Notes under the pieces: generated by a model
The model's database searches: none
Told to the model about the DNA's origin: nothing
What the model saw: the letters and a program-made list of their open reading frames with translations, nothing else
Part shown: positions 23,850 to 30,797 of the stretch, in pieces
Position numbering within the stretch: the stretch's first letter is position 1
How the letters are laid out: every line of letters starts with the position of its first letter
Virus record (IMG/VR): IMGVR_UViG_3300042316_000197
Span: 1 to 46,444 of that record
Source of the DNA: a virus
Direction: 5' to 3' (one strand)
DNA: 46,444 nt
Program-made: the position numbers and the translations under genes

Positions 23850-24194
23850 CTAACATTTATTACACCAAAGTTTTTCAAATATTAAAAACCATACTATATC
23901 TTCAACTTGGTCAAGTATTTTGCTATGTATCTTTGAGTTGTATCTAAATGTACCTGACTCCATTACTTGAATGTAATGTGCTCCCGGATATTGTATTACT
24001 TCTACGCAAGATGCGAGTACTACCCCTGTTGGATTTTCGTCAAGGAATTGTTTTTTAGGTATGAACCTACCTAATGATTTCCATTCAGTCAATGTTATTG
24101 TGCCTCTGTCTAATATTTTTGACAGTATTGACAGCAATAAAGTGTTTGGATTTTCTTGACTTGACTCTAAGTTAAATTGGTCTTGAATTGTCAT
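23850..24194 (-). CDS. Hypothetical protein
   Basis: A 114-aa protein (MTIQDQFNLESSQENPNTLL...), helical at the ends with a central strand-rich part. No recognised domain. Starts 1 base after the stop of the 29-aa membrane protein. Confidence 0.55.
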   Translation of the reverse strand: MTIQDQFNLESSQENPNTLLLSILSKILDRGTITLTEWKSLGRFIPKKQFLDENPTGVVLASCVEVIQYPGAHYIQVMESGTFRYNSKIHSKILDQVEDIVWFLIFEKLWCNKC

Positions 24195-24195
24195 T

Positions 24196-24285
24196 TTAAA
24201 TTGTATTTGTTATTAATAATAATGATAGTGTTATGATTGCTATAAACAGCAACCACATTAATGCTCCGTAAATTTTGTATTTCAT
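24196..24285 (-). CDS. Tiny membrane protein
   Basis: A 29-aa frame with one membrane span (GALMWLLFIAIITLSLLLI). ATG overlaps the TGA of the upstream gene. Similar single-span peptides recur in this block. Confidence 0.45.
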   Translation of the reverse strand: MKYKIYGALMWLLFIAIITLSLLLITNTI

Positions 24286-24584
24286 TTATAAAGTTTTAAA
24301 TCTGTGAATTTTACATAGACAAAACCATTTAGTGTAATCTTGTCTGCGTTATCCCAACTCTCTTTTGTTATTATATGCCCATCGGGAAAAGTAGGACTAC
24401 TCTCTAACTCTGACTTTAGCTTCTCAATATACAGCGATGCATCCATTAGTTCTTCCTGTAAGTGGGTAAGCCACTGTAAGAAGTTTAAATCATCACGCTC
24501 TAATGTAACTCCATACTTCTCTTGACCAACCGCTGAGCGTTGTTGGTATTTATCAACTACTGACTGTACTATTTTATCTTCCAT
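24282..24584 (-). CDS. MazG-like nucleotide pyrophosphohydrolase-type protein
   Basis: A 100-aa protein. Residues 1-60 (YQQRSAVGQEKYGVTLERDD, FLQWLTHLQEELMDASLYI) match the small MazG-like family of phages, with the EE..D pattern in the second helix; the C-terminal 35 residues are a separate small strand-rich tail. MazG-like enzymes hydrolyse (d)NTPs to monophosphates or lower ppGpp-type signals. It overlaps the HNH gene upstream by 11 bases. Confidence 0.65.
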   Translation of the reverse strand: MEDKIVQSVVDKYQQRSAVGQEKYGVTLERDDLNFLQWLTHLQEELMDASLYIEKLKSELESSPTFPDGHIITKESWDNADKITLNGFVYVKFTDLKLYK

Positions 24585-24966
24585 ATTCTTCTACTGCTTT
24601 TTTAATTTCATAATAATTTGCGTTCATTCTGTTTGCGTTTATTTTAACAAGTATCGCTCTTGGAATAGCTATTAGATTATCCAATTGGTCATTGTCCTTA
24701 TCTTTATCTAAGTGGTATATAATCCAACCTTTAGGAATTTTTCCATTAGCATCTTCATATACTTTTTTGGGTCTTCTGACTCGTTTGTTTATTCCTTCAT
24801 AAAGATATGCACAATCATTCTTAACTAATTGAACACCGCCTTTCCAACTATAGTGTTCTTTACCAAACCTTTCTCCTTTCTTGAACTCTGTATCAGGACT
24901 GAGATGCATTCCCTTTAGCCCTAAGTTCCAAGGTTTATTTCCTTTTTTAAAGCAGCCACTATTCAT
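24574..24966 (-). CDS. HNH homing-type endonuclease
   Basis: A 130-aa protein: N-terminal GNKPWNLGLKGMHLSPDTEF, which matches the NUMOD-like DNA-binding start of phage HNH proteins, and a core with YSWKGGV and IPKGWIIYHLDKDKDNDQLDNL (the H...N/D core, about 85-105). Usually such proteins cut DNA to spread their own gene. It lies between two MazG-type genes. Confidence 0.75.
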   Translation of the reverse strand: MNSGCFKKGNKPWNLGLKGMHLSPDTEFKKGERFGKEHYSWKGGVQLVKNDCAYLYEGINKRVRRPKKVYEDANGKIPKGWIIYHLDKDKDNDQLDNLIAIPRAILVKINANRMNANYYEIKKAVEEYGR

Positions 24967-24968
24967 AT

Positions 24969-25274
24969 CTACTTATCCTTGTAAAACTGTCCGTTTCTCA
25001 TAACTCCTGTTCGCTTACTTATTACATCGTATGCAGCGTTCAAACATTCTTCGATAGTCATACCTTGCATCTTGGCTTGAATGATTAGTGTTACCACAAT
25101 ATCTCCAATAGCATCTTTAATCTCTTCCCTGTTGTTATCAAGGATAGCATTACACAACTCAGTCAACTCTTCTTGAGTCTTCATTGCTTGTTTCATAGGT
25201 GTAGCCTTAGCCAATATACCTTTCTCTTCTGCCCATTGCTCTACGCAAACTTCTAATTCAAAATAATCTTTCAT
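24969..25274 (-). CDS. MazG nucleotide pyrophosphohydrolase
   Basis: A 101-aa protein with the MazG core: QEELTELCNAILD (E..E) and EEIKDAIGDIVVTLIIQAKM (E..D), the metal-binding residues that hydrolyse NTPs. Phage MazG enzymes are thought to shift the host nucleotide or (p)ppGpp pool in favour of phage replication. The C-terminus GVMRNGQFYKDK is typical for the phage form. Confidence 0.85.
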   Translation of the reverse strand: MKDYFELEVCVEQWAEEKGILAKATPMKQAMKTQEELTELCNAILDNNREEIKDAIGDIVVTLIIQAKMQGMTIEECLNAAYDVISKRTGVMRNGQFYKDK

Positions 25275-25277
25275 AAT

Positions 25278-25361
25278 TTACTTTTTATCTTTTATTACAT
25301 AACCTACTAATATAAACTTTCCATAACACCATTTATAATACGGCACTTCGTCTTCTTTCAT
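25278..25361 (-). CDS. Hypothetical tiny protein
   Basis: A 27-aa frame (MKEDEVPYYKWCYGKFILVG...) between close neighbours (3-base gap to the MazG gene, 1-base gap to the next). It looks translated because it fills the gap, but I do not recognise it. Confidence 0.4.
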   Translation of the reverse strand: MKEDEVPYYKWCYGKFILVGYVIKDKK

Positions 25362-25362
25362 T

Positions 25363-25467
25363 TTACTTGATAAATTTGTTTACTAAATATTCTATTACTA
25401 TTCCTGCAATCGTAAAAACACCAATTATAAAAAATAATATTACTATAACTTCTAATATTTCTTTCAT
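25363..25467 (-). CDS. Tiny membrane protein
   Basis: A 34-aa protein with one membrane span (about 5-26, LEVIVILFFIIGVFTIAGIV). 1-base gaps on both sides. A longer plus-strand frame is a shadow. Confidence 0.5.
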   Translation of the reverse strand: MKEILEVIVILFFIIGVFTIAGIVIEYLVNKFIK

Positions 25468-25468
25468 C

Positions 25469-25663
25469 TTACTTCTTTTTAAATGTTTCGTTGTAGTATT
25501 GTTCGGGTTCTTTTATACCCATACCATAGGCATAGTTTCCATCATCATAAGCATCAACTATTTGTTGCTTTTCCATTTCTTTGGCTTGTTCAAAAAGTTT
25601 AACTATATTAAACGGTGGTTTTAAAATTTTATCTTCTAACCATTCTACTGCTGATTGTTTCAT
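25469..25663 (-). CDS. Hypothetical phage protein
   Basis: A 64-aa protein of the common 'QSAVEWLEDKI...FEQAKEMEKQQIVDAY..G' type found in many phages of Bacteroidota; it ends YYNETFKKK. Function unknown, but the pattern is easy to recognise. Confidence 0.65.
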   Translation of the reverse strand: MKQSAVEWLEDKILKPPFNIVKLFEQAKEMEKQQIVDAYDDGNYAYGMGIKEPEQYYNETFKKK

Positions 25664-25678
25664 AATCTTATTTCTTTT

Positions 25679-25819
25679 TTAAATTGTTTCTTTGTAATCC
25701 TCTCTTATTATGTTAAACTCTGTTCTCCAATTTACATCCCCATTTTCTTTAAATGTTACAAGATAAAATTTATTGGTTGTAATTATATCCCAAATTGCTA
25801 ACGCTTTTTTTTTTAATAT
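25679..25819 (-). pseudogene. Phage hypothetical gene with damaged start
   Basis: The frame encodes KALAIWDIITTNKFYLVTF...EDYKETI, which looks like a genuine protein, but it has no ATG, GTG or TTG at its start. Just upstream an ATG (25827) is in another frame and reaches TAA after four codons, next to a run of ten or more A. Removing two bases (AG) would give an intact MKILKKKALAIWDII start. So the start is probably lost, unless ATA (25819) is used or the homopolymer was mis-sequenced. Confidence 0.4.
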
Positions 25820-25828
25820 CTTTTCATC

Positions 25829-26551
25829 TTATTTCTTTTTAAATTGTTTAAACCATTTATTTAATATTTTAGTTCCAACTTCAGTAGATGTCAAAACAGA
25901 ATAGTCTAAATTTCCACCATTGCAAAAAGCTTTTTTCATATCTTCCTCACTATAACTTCTTTTTTCAAGTTCAGAAATATATCTTAATACACTAATTGGT
26001 GTAGTAATGTAATTTTCTTCACAATTTTTTTTCCAATAGCTTATATCTTTTACTTCTTCAAGTGTTTCTTGTTTAGGTTTTAATCCTGCTGATTCCATAA
26101 ATGCTTCTTTACCGCCACAAGTTTCTATTATTTGCTCCCAAACTTGTTTAGGTTCTTCTTTTGGAATGATTGATAAATAAGAATATCCACTTTCATCAAA
26201 GTACGGAACTTTAATAGTTTCAACTCTCTCACAATTTGGATTCTTAACAAACCATTCAAGGAACTCATCATCAATCTTTTGCACACCATCTTTGATTAAG
26301 TCTTGGTCTGTTGTTAGGATGATTTTTTTAGATATATCCCAAACACTCTTATTTAAAGTACTTGCTTTATATATATTAATTCCACAAATAATACAATCTC
26401 CTTCTTTAATTTCTGCATCATTAGTGATGTAGATGTTTCTACCCAATCTCCATTGTAAAGGTTCTTTTGATAAACCCATTGGAGATAGGAAGTCGTATTC
26501 GTGTAACCTACTCGGTTTATCTGTTTGTTGTAATATGTGTATGTTTTTCAT
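25829..26551 (-). CDS. Conserved phage hypothetical protein
   Basis: A 240-aa protein starting MKNIHILQQTDKPSRLHEYD. An upstream in-frame ATG at 26596 would overlap the preceding gene, so I use 26551. Residues about 29-60 (KEPLQWRLGRNIYITNDAEI, EGDCIICG) and 70-100 (KKIILTTDQDLIKDGVQKID, EFLEWFVKNP) recall a recurring phage hypothetical family. The C-terminus (SEEDMKKAFCNGG, ILNKWFKQFKKK) is another recurring phage motif. Function unknown. Confidence 0.6.
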   Translation of the reverse strand: MKNIHILQQTDKPSRLHEYDFLSPMGLSKEPLQWRLGRNIYITNDAEIKEGDCIICGINIYKASTLNKSVWDISKKIILTTDQDLIKDGVQKIDDEFLEWFVKNPNCERVETIKVPYFDESGYSYLSIIPKEEPKQVWEQIIETCGGKEAFMESAGLKPKQETLEEVKDISYWKKNCEENYITTPISVLRYISELEKRSYSEEDMKKAFCNGGNLDYSVLTSTEVGTKILNKWFKQFKKK

Positions 26552-26553
26552 AA

Positions 26554-26814
26554 TTATGATAGTTCTTTTAAGTTCATATCTTCTGCCATAAAACAAACAG
26601 CAATGTGTATCTGCTCTACTGTTGACTCACTTGTAAGTGCCTTGTATAATAACTCCTGAGCCTGTTCCTCTGTACATTCCCAAATATCTGTAATGTCACA
26701 AGTTTGCCATAAGTTATCGACAAAATACCCGTGCCCTCTTAATAACTTCTTTGCATCGTCAATAGCATCTAATGTTTTTGCTGTAAACGATTGTAGTGTT
26801 TCATTTTGTTCCAT
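26554..26814 (-). CDS. Hypothetical protein
   Basis: An 86-aa protein (MEQNETLQSFTAKTLDAIDD...), acidic and helical. The frame runs on to 26886 but the extra part lies inside the tRNA-like element, so the ATG at 26814, preceded by AATTAAATCAAATG, is the likely start. Function unknown. Confidence 0.6.
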   Translation of the reverse strand: MEQNETLQSFTAKTLDAIDDAKKLLRGHGYFVDNLWQTCDITDIWECTEEQAQELLYKALTSESTVEQIHIAVCFMAEDMNLKELS

Positions 26815-26835
26815 TTGATTTAATTTAAAATTAGT

Positions 26836-26901
26836 GGTCGATAGGGGAATCGAACCCCTATCTCGAGGCAGCCTCGATGTTACCAATTACACCAATCGAC
26901 C
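26836..26901 (-). tRNA. tRNA-like element A with 3-base anticodon loop
   Basis: Minus strand. A 7-bp acceptor (GGTCGAT with ATCGACC), a D-arm (GTGT/ACAT with an AATTGGTA loop) and a perfect T-arm (AGGGG, TTCGATT, CCCCT) are all present. The anticodon arm is CGAGG, CTG, CCTCG: a perfect 5-bp stem closed by a 3-base loop instead of seven. Read as a 7-base loop (GGCTGCC) the middle triplet is CTG (Gln) but position 33 is G, not U, and the stem is only 3-4 bp. Total length is 66 bases. So it may be a damaged or repurposed tRNA(Gln)-type gene. No CCA is encoded. Confidence 0.55.
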
Positions 26902-26979
26902 TGTACGGAGTTTTTGTCAATCTCTCTTGGGTTCTTCCGTTGTTACCACCAAGTTCATTCGGTAGCTATCCGACACCGT

Positions 26980-27067
26980 GGGCAAGGCAGGAATCGAACC
27001 TGCATTTACGTCTAATCTTGTCTAGCCGACCATACCCAACAAAGCGTTTCCATTTCGCCACTTGCCC
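26980..27067 (-). tRNA. tRNA-like element B with enlarged anticodon loop
   Basis: Minus strand. 7-bp acceptor (GGGCAAG with CTTGCCC), D-arm (GCG/CGC with AAATGGAAA loop), perfect T-arm (GCAGG, TTCGATT, CCTGC). Between D- and T-arms are 40 bases. The best local fold is a stem TTTGT/ACAAG (one G-U pair) with a 17-base loop, then a 13-base variable region (ATT...AAT could pair). Length of 88 suits a class II tRNA (Leu, Ser, Tyr type), but no standard 7-base anticodon loop with U33 is found, so the isotype cannot be called. Confidence 0.5.
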
Positions 27068-27071
27068 GTAT

Positions 27072-27087
27072 GCTCGTCTTTCCGAGC
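27072..27087. other. Small hairpin next to tRNA-like element B
   Basis: GCTCG and CGAGC pair perfectly with a 6-base loop (TCTTTC on the plus strand). It lies 4 bases outside the acceptor stem of element B, on the 5' side of its transcript, where it could be part of a leader that is cut off during processing. Confidence 0.35.
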
Positions 27088-27098
27088 TGTCAATCTTA

Positions 27099-27167
27099 TT
27101 GTAATTTCAGTATTATGAGTAGAGCGTAAACTCTGAGCAGCGACTGAATTGACCAATAGCATTACAA
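27099..27167 (-). ncRNA. Structured non-coding element
   Basis: A 69-base region in the gene-free interval 26902-27212. TTGTAAT pairs with ATTACAA (7 bp) at the outside; directly inside, TTCAGT pairs with ACTGAA (6 bp) with a 12-base one-sided bulge (GCTATTGGTCAA on the minus strand); a further AGAG/CTCT hairpin lies in the 31-base loop. No tRNA arms fit. It may be a small RNA or leader structure of the block; strand is assumed from the genes. Confidence 0.4.
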
Positions 27168-27212
27168 CGACCTACATTACCGATAAGTAAGGATTTTTTA
27201 ACCGCCGCCCTT

Positions 27213-27437
27213 CTAAATTGTAATCGTATCGAACTCTGTGTATAGCTCGATAGCTTTTCTTGAATACTTCTTTCTTAAAGCATCAAGTAATAATTCGTTA
27301 TCGTAATCCTCGTAGCCATCACGTTCTCGCATAACTATTGGTGTTACTACATCTATGATTTCCTGTTCTGTTATCTCTGTATGTAAGAAGAAGTCCTCCT
27401 CTTCATACGCAGTTGTACTTACTCTATATACTTTCAT
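27213..27437 (-). CDS. Hypothetical protein
   Basis: A 74-aa acidic protein (MKVYRVSTTAYEEEDFFLHT...). No recognised family. It overlaps the upstream gene by 14 bases and is the last gene before the gene-free interval with tRNA-like elements. Confidence 0.55.
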   Translation of the reverse strand: MKVYRVSTTAYEEEDFFLHTEITEQEIIDVVTPIVMRERDGYEDYDNELLLDALRKKYSRKAIELYTEFDTITI

Positions 27438-27630
27438 AAAATCCTACTTCAATTACTAATTGCGCTCCCTCTTTGGCAGCTTCTCCTATCTCTTCAATGC
27501 TTTCAATGAGGGTATCTGTGCCATCATCGAATAGCAAATATAACTCAAATATTCCTGATATGAATATGAATTTGGCTTGACTTTCGGTTAGAACTTTCCA
27601 AACGAAATTGTCTTCTGTTACTTTAATCAT
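27424..27630 (-). CDS. Hypothetical protein
   Basis: A 68-aa acidic protein (MIKVTEDNFVWKVLTESQAK...FYESI). A start of the type 'tednFvWkv.te.qAk.iy.sg.FElY.L' recurs in phage proteins, function unknown. It overlaps neighbours on both sides. Confidence 0.6.
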   Translation of the reverse strand: MIKVTEDNFVWKVLTESQAKFIFISGIFELYLLFDDGTDTLIESIEEIGEAAKEGAQLVIEVGFYESI

Positions 27631-27985
27631 TTTTATAATACCATTTAATAAATTCTACACAGGCTATATATATAGCGTTTCTTTTTTCTGTACCCGCAAA
27701 AGTACCTTGCTTTGAAAATATACAAGGAGATATTATTACACCATTCTTATCTATTGACTGAATACTAACTGCATACTTAGTAATTGAAAATTGAATTTCA
27801 CTATTAAAATATTTAGTGCTCTCAATCTTTTCCACCACAGGAATCAACCAATTCCAATCCACATCAAATCTTAATATATCAAATGTATTCTCATATTTAA
27901 AAGGTAGGCATTCCTCTGCATCATACCAACCTATAGGTGTGTGTTGAAATCCCATAAATTCTGCAATTAATTTGTTATCTTTCAT
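27623..27985 (-). CDS. Conserved phage hypothetical protein
   Basis: A 120-aa protein starting MKDNKLIAEFMGFQHTPIGW. The pattern 'nklIAeFMg....' then 'Y..DW.wLmpvvekIe' (here FDVDWNWLIPVVEKIE) and a C-terminal 'A.Y.a.veFIkWYN' (here AIYIACVEFIKWYY) is a very common Bacteroidota phage family of unknown role. The frame extends to 28039 but the ATG at 27985 gives the normal start. Confidence 0.75.
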   Translation of the reverse strand: MKDNKLIAEFMGFQHTPIGWYDAEECLPFKYENTFDILRFDVDWNWLIPVVEKIESTKYFNSEIQFSITKYAVSIQSIDKNGVIISPCIFSKQGTFAGTEKRNAIYIACVEFIKWYYKND

Positions 27986-28017
27986 CTGTTCTGATTTGTT
28001 AAATCCTCCGTGAGGCG

Positions 28018-28440
28018 TTACTGTTTGTGTGTGTTGCATATCTCAATTAATTTCTTTAAACAAGCAAGTTCAGCTTCTTCTTGAGATGGATATTCGCCAT
28101 TATCTCCATAACACACGGTTCCATCACATATTACATATTCGGTCCATTCTTCTTTTGGTAAATACCAAAGTATCTGCCAATTAAAATTTATTCCATCCCT
28201 ATAAAATTCAGGACATATAGTATGATATAATCCATGTATATCTCTAAACCATCTAAATGCTTGTGCGAATGTTGGTGCTAAACAACATTTTTCTAATCTT
28301 AGATTATCAATTTGTAATTTAGCTACTTTATAATCAGGTACAAAAAGGCTTCTAACATTATAAAAACCTATGCAAGGTTCATCAAATCCTAATTCTTTTA
28401 AAATTGATGCAATCCCATAAGGTATAAATTCTTTAGTCAT
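28018..28440 (-). CDS. Conserved phage hypothetical protein
   Basis: A 140-aa protein (MTKEFIPYGIASILKELGFD..., with LAPTFAQAFRWFRDIHGL in the middle and EAELACLKKLIEIC near the end). The phrase 'a.tf.qafrWFre.hgl' and 'yeeAe.aCL.kLIei' recurs in phage proteins without known function. The ATG at 28440 overlaps the 48-aa gene upstream (ATGA), so I prefer it over 28461. Confidence 0.7.
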   Translation of the reverse strand: MTKEFIPYGIASILKELGFDEPCIGFYNVRSLFVPDYKVAKLQIDNLRLEKCCLAPTFAQAFRWFRDIHGLYHTICPEFYRDGINFNWQILWYLPKEEWTEYVICDGTVCYGDNGEYPSQEEAELACLKKLIEICNTHKQ

Positions 28441-28583
28441 TGTTTTAGTTTTTTGTACCACACGATGAAGTTATCTCCACAGTCGTTGGCTAATTGGTTA
28501 CATAGTTTCTTTGCTCTGTATAGGGTTGAGGTGCTGATAAGCACCTCGTTACACCCTCTATACTCTAAGTAGATAGTGTACAT
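28437..28583 (-). CDS. Hypothetical small protein
   Basis: A 48-aa protein (MYTIYLEYRGCNEVLISTST...VWYKKLKQ). Joined by overlaps to both neighbours. A strong hairpin at 28526-28550 in the DNA lies inside this frame. Function unknown. Confidence 0.5.
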   Translation of the reverse strand: MYTIYLEYRGCNEVLISTSTLYRAKKLCNQLANDCGDNFIVWYKKLKQ

Positions 28584-28717
28584 TTCCGTTCTCTTTTAAT
28601 TGGTTCAACACTGTTTTGATATACCGTATCGAACGCCTTGCTCATACGGTAATTGTCTGCTAAATGAATGCTCTTAATTTTTAAGAGCCACTCATAAAAT
28701 TTGGTTACGTCTTCCAT
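28565..28717 (-). CDS. Hypothetical small protein
   Basis: A 50-aa basic protein (MEDVTKFYEWLLKIKSIHLA...). It follows the amidotransferase gene by 14 bases and overlaps the next gene by 19. Not recognised. Confidence 0.5.
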   Translation of the reverse strand: MEDVTKFYEWLLKIKSIHLADNYRMSKAFDTVYQNSVEPIKRERKCTLST

Positions 28718-28731
28718 AATGATGATAGTTT

Positions 28732-29550
28732 TTAAAGTACGATAGTATCGTACAGTTCAGTAATAGTTTTAGCTCCGTTTAAGTCCATATATATCTCAAT
28801 CTCCTTGAATGATGACTCATCGTTAGGGTCTAATCCGTATAGGTCGCATAAGTATTCGTATATCTCCCACTCATCATACAACTCCTTGTCATCATAGGTA
28901 TATGTCTTAGGCGTAGGGCTATCCCATACATCCATATCGTCCCACTTAGCTGAGAAGTCAACGCTATTGTTAGCACCCTTAGCTACCTTAACATTCCCGT
29001 GGTACGAGTAGTCATTATATTCTTTATACGAATCGTTTGAGTACCAATTGCCACTTGACCACTTGCCTAACTCTTCGTTGATAATGGTGTACTTGTCTTT
29101 ATTATCTAAGAAGATTAACTTGCTATACCCTATGTACTCTGATATGAAGAACTTACTCATCTCACACGTTAAGAAGTTATGACTGAATTTCTTAAGCATA
29201 TCGTTGAACTCATACGTATCTGAGAATGTTTTATTACCTAATCCCTTAATCACTCCGTTATGTACGAACCCTAAGTTATCATTGGTAAGGAATGGGTGTA
29301 GGTTATGCTCTCCTTTGTATCCGCTTGTGGCTATCCTGAAATGTAGGACAATATGCCCGATAGACTTATCATCACGCAGCTCGTTATACTTCTCGATATA
29401 CTCTTCGTACTCATACGTTTTGAATACATTTAACTTGTTATCTTTATTCCATAGAAGCCCTGCTCCCATATCATTGTTATCCCAAGAATTTTGAATTTGT
29501 TTTTTAGGTAATCTTCCACCTTTTTTACAGTTTAATATTGCTATGCACAT
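28732..29550 (-). CDS. Class II glutamine amidotransferase-like protein
   Basis: A 272-aa protein with an Ntn-type glutaminase domain: nucleophile Cys2 right after the initiator Met (MCIAIL), IVLHFRIATSG (about 67-77), NLHPF (about 82) and GFVHNG (about 93-98), all hallmarks of GATase class II. This domain frees ammonia from glutamine. The acidic C-terminal 100 residues have no recognised domain. It is 6 bases downstream of an amidoligase gene. GAT-II and amidoligase genes have been described as neighbours in predicted peptide- or metabolite-modification systems (Iyer and co-workers, amidoligases), so the two may act as one enzyme system. Confidence 0.75.
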   Translation of the reverse strand: MCIAILNCKKGGRLPKKQIQNSWDNNDMGAGLLWNKDNKLNVFKTYEYEEYIEKYNELRDDKSIGHIVLHFRIATSGYKGEHNLHPFLTNDNLGFVHNGVIKGLGNKTFSDTYEFNDMLKKFSHNFLTCEMSKFFISEYIGYSKLIFLDNKDKYTIINEELGKWSSGNWYSNDSYKEYNDYSYHGNVKVAKGANNSVDFSAKWDDMDVWDSPTPKTYTYDDKELYDEWEIYEYLCDLYGLDPNDESSFKEIEIYMDLNGAKTITELYDTIVL

Positions 29551-29556
29551 AATGTT

Positions 29557-30771
29557 TTATTTTTTATTGTTATTAATATCTAATCCTTCAAATTGTTTTG
29601 TAAACTTTATAAATCTTTCTTTCAACTCAACCAACTTCTCATCAGAGTAGGTTTGCTTGAGTAATTTTGTGAACTTGGTATCTACATTGTAGTATGCCTT
29701 GATAATGTCATTGGTAGGGTGTTGTAGAATCATCATCAACAACTTAGTTCGCCACTTCAATGTCTTAACGTTTGGTACTGCACTGATAATTCTGAACTCA
29801 ATACGGTCGTGGTGTATCTTAATTGCTTGGTACTTCTCGTTCTCACACTTGAGGTCAATGTTAGCCTTACCTTTACAGTATGTTTTGTCAACTCTACCAT
29901 AGTACAATGCGTAGAACAGTGGCGTATAACCTTTTACCTTGTCAAATAGCTGCTCTCCTGACAACCCCTCTTCTGATAAGTGGATATGTCCACCACATCG
30001 TGTTGAAATCTCTGCATTGATATGCTCTACCAACGTACTATTGCCCTCGATATGCTCAAATATTTTGTCAATGTTGAACTCAAATGTAGGACTGATTAAC
30101 TCGTAGCCTGTGTCGTCATTAAGACTGCCGTCTCTCTCTTTACGCCATACACCCCCCGTCTCTTGCTCGAAGTCCTCAATGTTAATAGATTCTAATACCC
30201 TTTGGTCTTCCTTCTCAATCTCATAGCCAATTTTATACTTAGACTTGCCGTCAAAGTTTACGGATTGGTACGAGCCATTGTGATACCCTCGTGTGTATTC
30301 CTGTCTGTCACTAGGATATGTGTACCAACAGCCATCTTCTTCGTGATGATATGCGCTATCTTCATTCATAATCTCCCCTGCATCTTCAACATATACAAGT
30401 TCGTGGTACTCTAAAGCGCTACCGTCGTAGTATTCTCCACGATGCTCGTTCCAATCACAGTTCTGCTCGGCATATCTGCGACTGTATCTATTTTTATCCC
30501 TATACTCATAGACGGTCACAGTGTAATCTTTGTGGAAGTATTCTTCATATCCACTACACCAAAACGCATTGTCTATTTCTACTAAATTACTATAGTAGTC
30601 AATCACATAGTCATCGCTTGAGTAGTAAAGATTGCCATACTTGAAGTAATCTCCGCACTCGATGTCGTCAATACTTACATACTCTTTGTCAATACTACTG
30701 ATTGCCATCTGTACCAATGTTCTGTCTTGGTTGAACACTTCGTAAAGTATTCTTAATTCTGATAATCTCAT
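29557..30771 (-). CDS. Amidoligase (glutamine-synthetase-like COOH-NH2 ligase)
   Basis: A 404-aa protein. The N-terminal half (1-175) is rich in Tyr/Asp/Cys/His with WCSGYEEYFH and EHRGEYYDGS, likely small metal-binding repeats. The C-terminal half is the amidoligase fold: KIGYEIEKED (about 180), KERDGSLNDDTGYELISP (about 207-224), CGGHIHLS (about 258-265), ALYYGRVDKTYC (about 283-294) and HHDRIEFRIISAVPN (about 317-331). Such enzymes use ATP to join a carboxyl to an amine, for example in peptide side chains. With the adjacent amidotransferase it forms a likely two-gene system; substrate unknown. Confidence 0.8.
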   Translation of the reverse strand: MRLSELRILYEVFNQDRTLVQMAISSIDKEYVSIDDIECGDYFKYGNLYYSSDDYVIDYYSNLVEIDNAFWCSGYEEYFHKDYTVTVYEYRDKNRYSRRYAEQNCDWNEHRGEYYDGSALEYHELVYVEDAGEIMNEDSAYHHEEDGCWYTYPSDRQEYTRGYHNGSYQSVNFDGKSKYKIGYEIEKEDQRVLESINIEDFEQETGGVWRKERDGSLNDDTGYELISPTFEFNIDKIFEHIEGNSTLVEHINAEISTRCGGHIHLSEEGLSGEQLFDKVKGYTPLFYALYYGRVDKTYCKGKANIDLKCENEKYQAIKIHHDRIEFRIISAVPNVKTLKWRTKLLMMILQHPTNDIIKAYYNVDTKFTKLLKQTYSDEKLVELKERFIKFTKQFEGLDINNNKK

Positions 30772-30797
30772 AATGTTAATTGTTTAGTTAATAATCA

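Noticed and set aside
26877-27104. 75-aa plus-strand open frame
   Set aside because: It is antisense to the tRNA-like element B and the structured region.
28518-28562. Strong hairpin (GAGGTGC/GCACCTC with further outer pairs), first taken for a terminator or structured RNA
   Set aside because: It lies inside the 48-aa coding frame 28437-28583 and has no T-run; more likely a coding coincidence.
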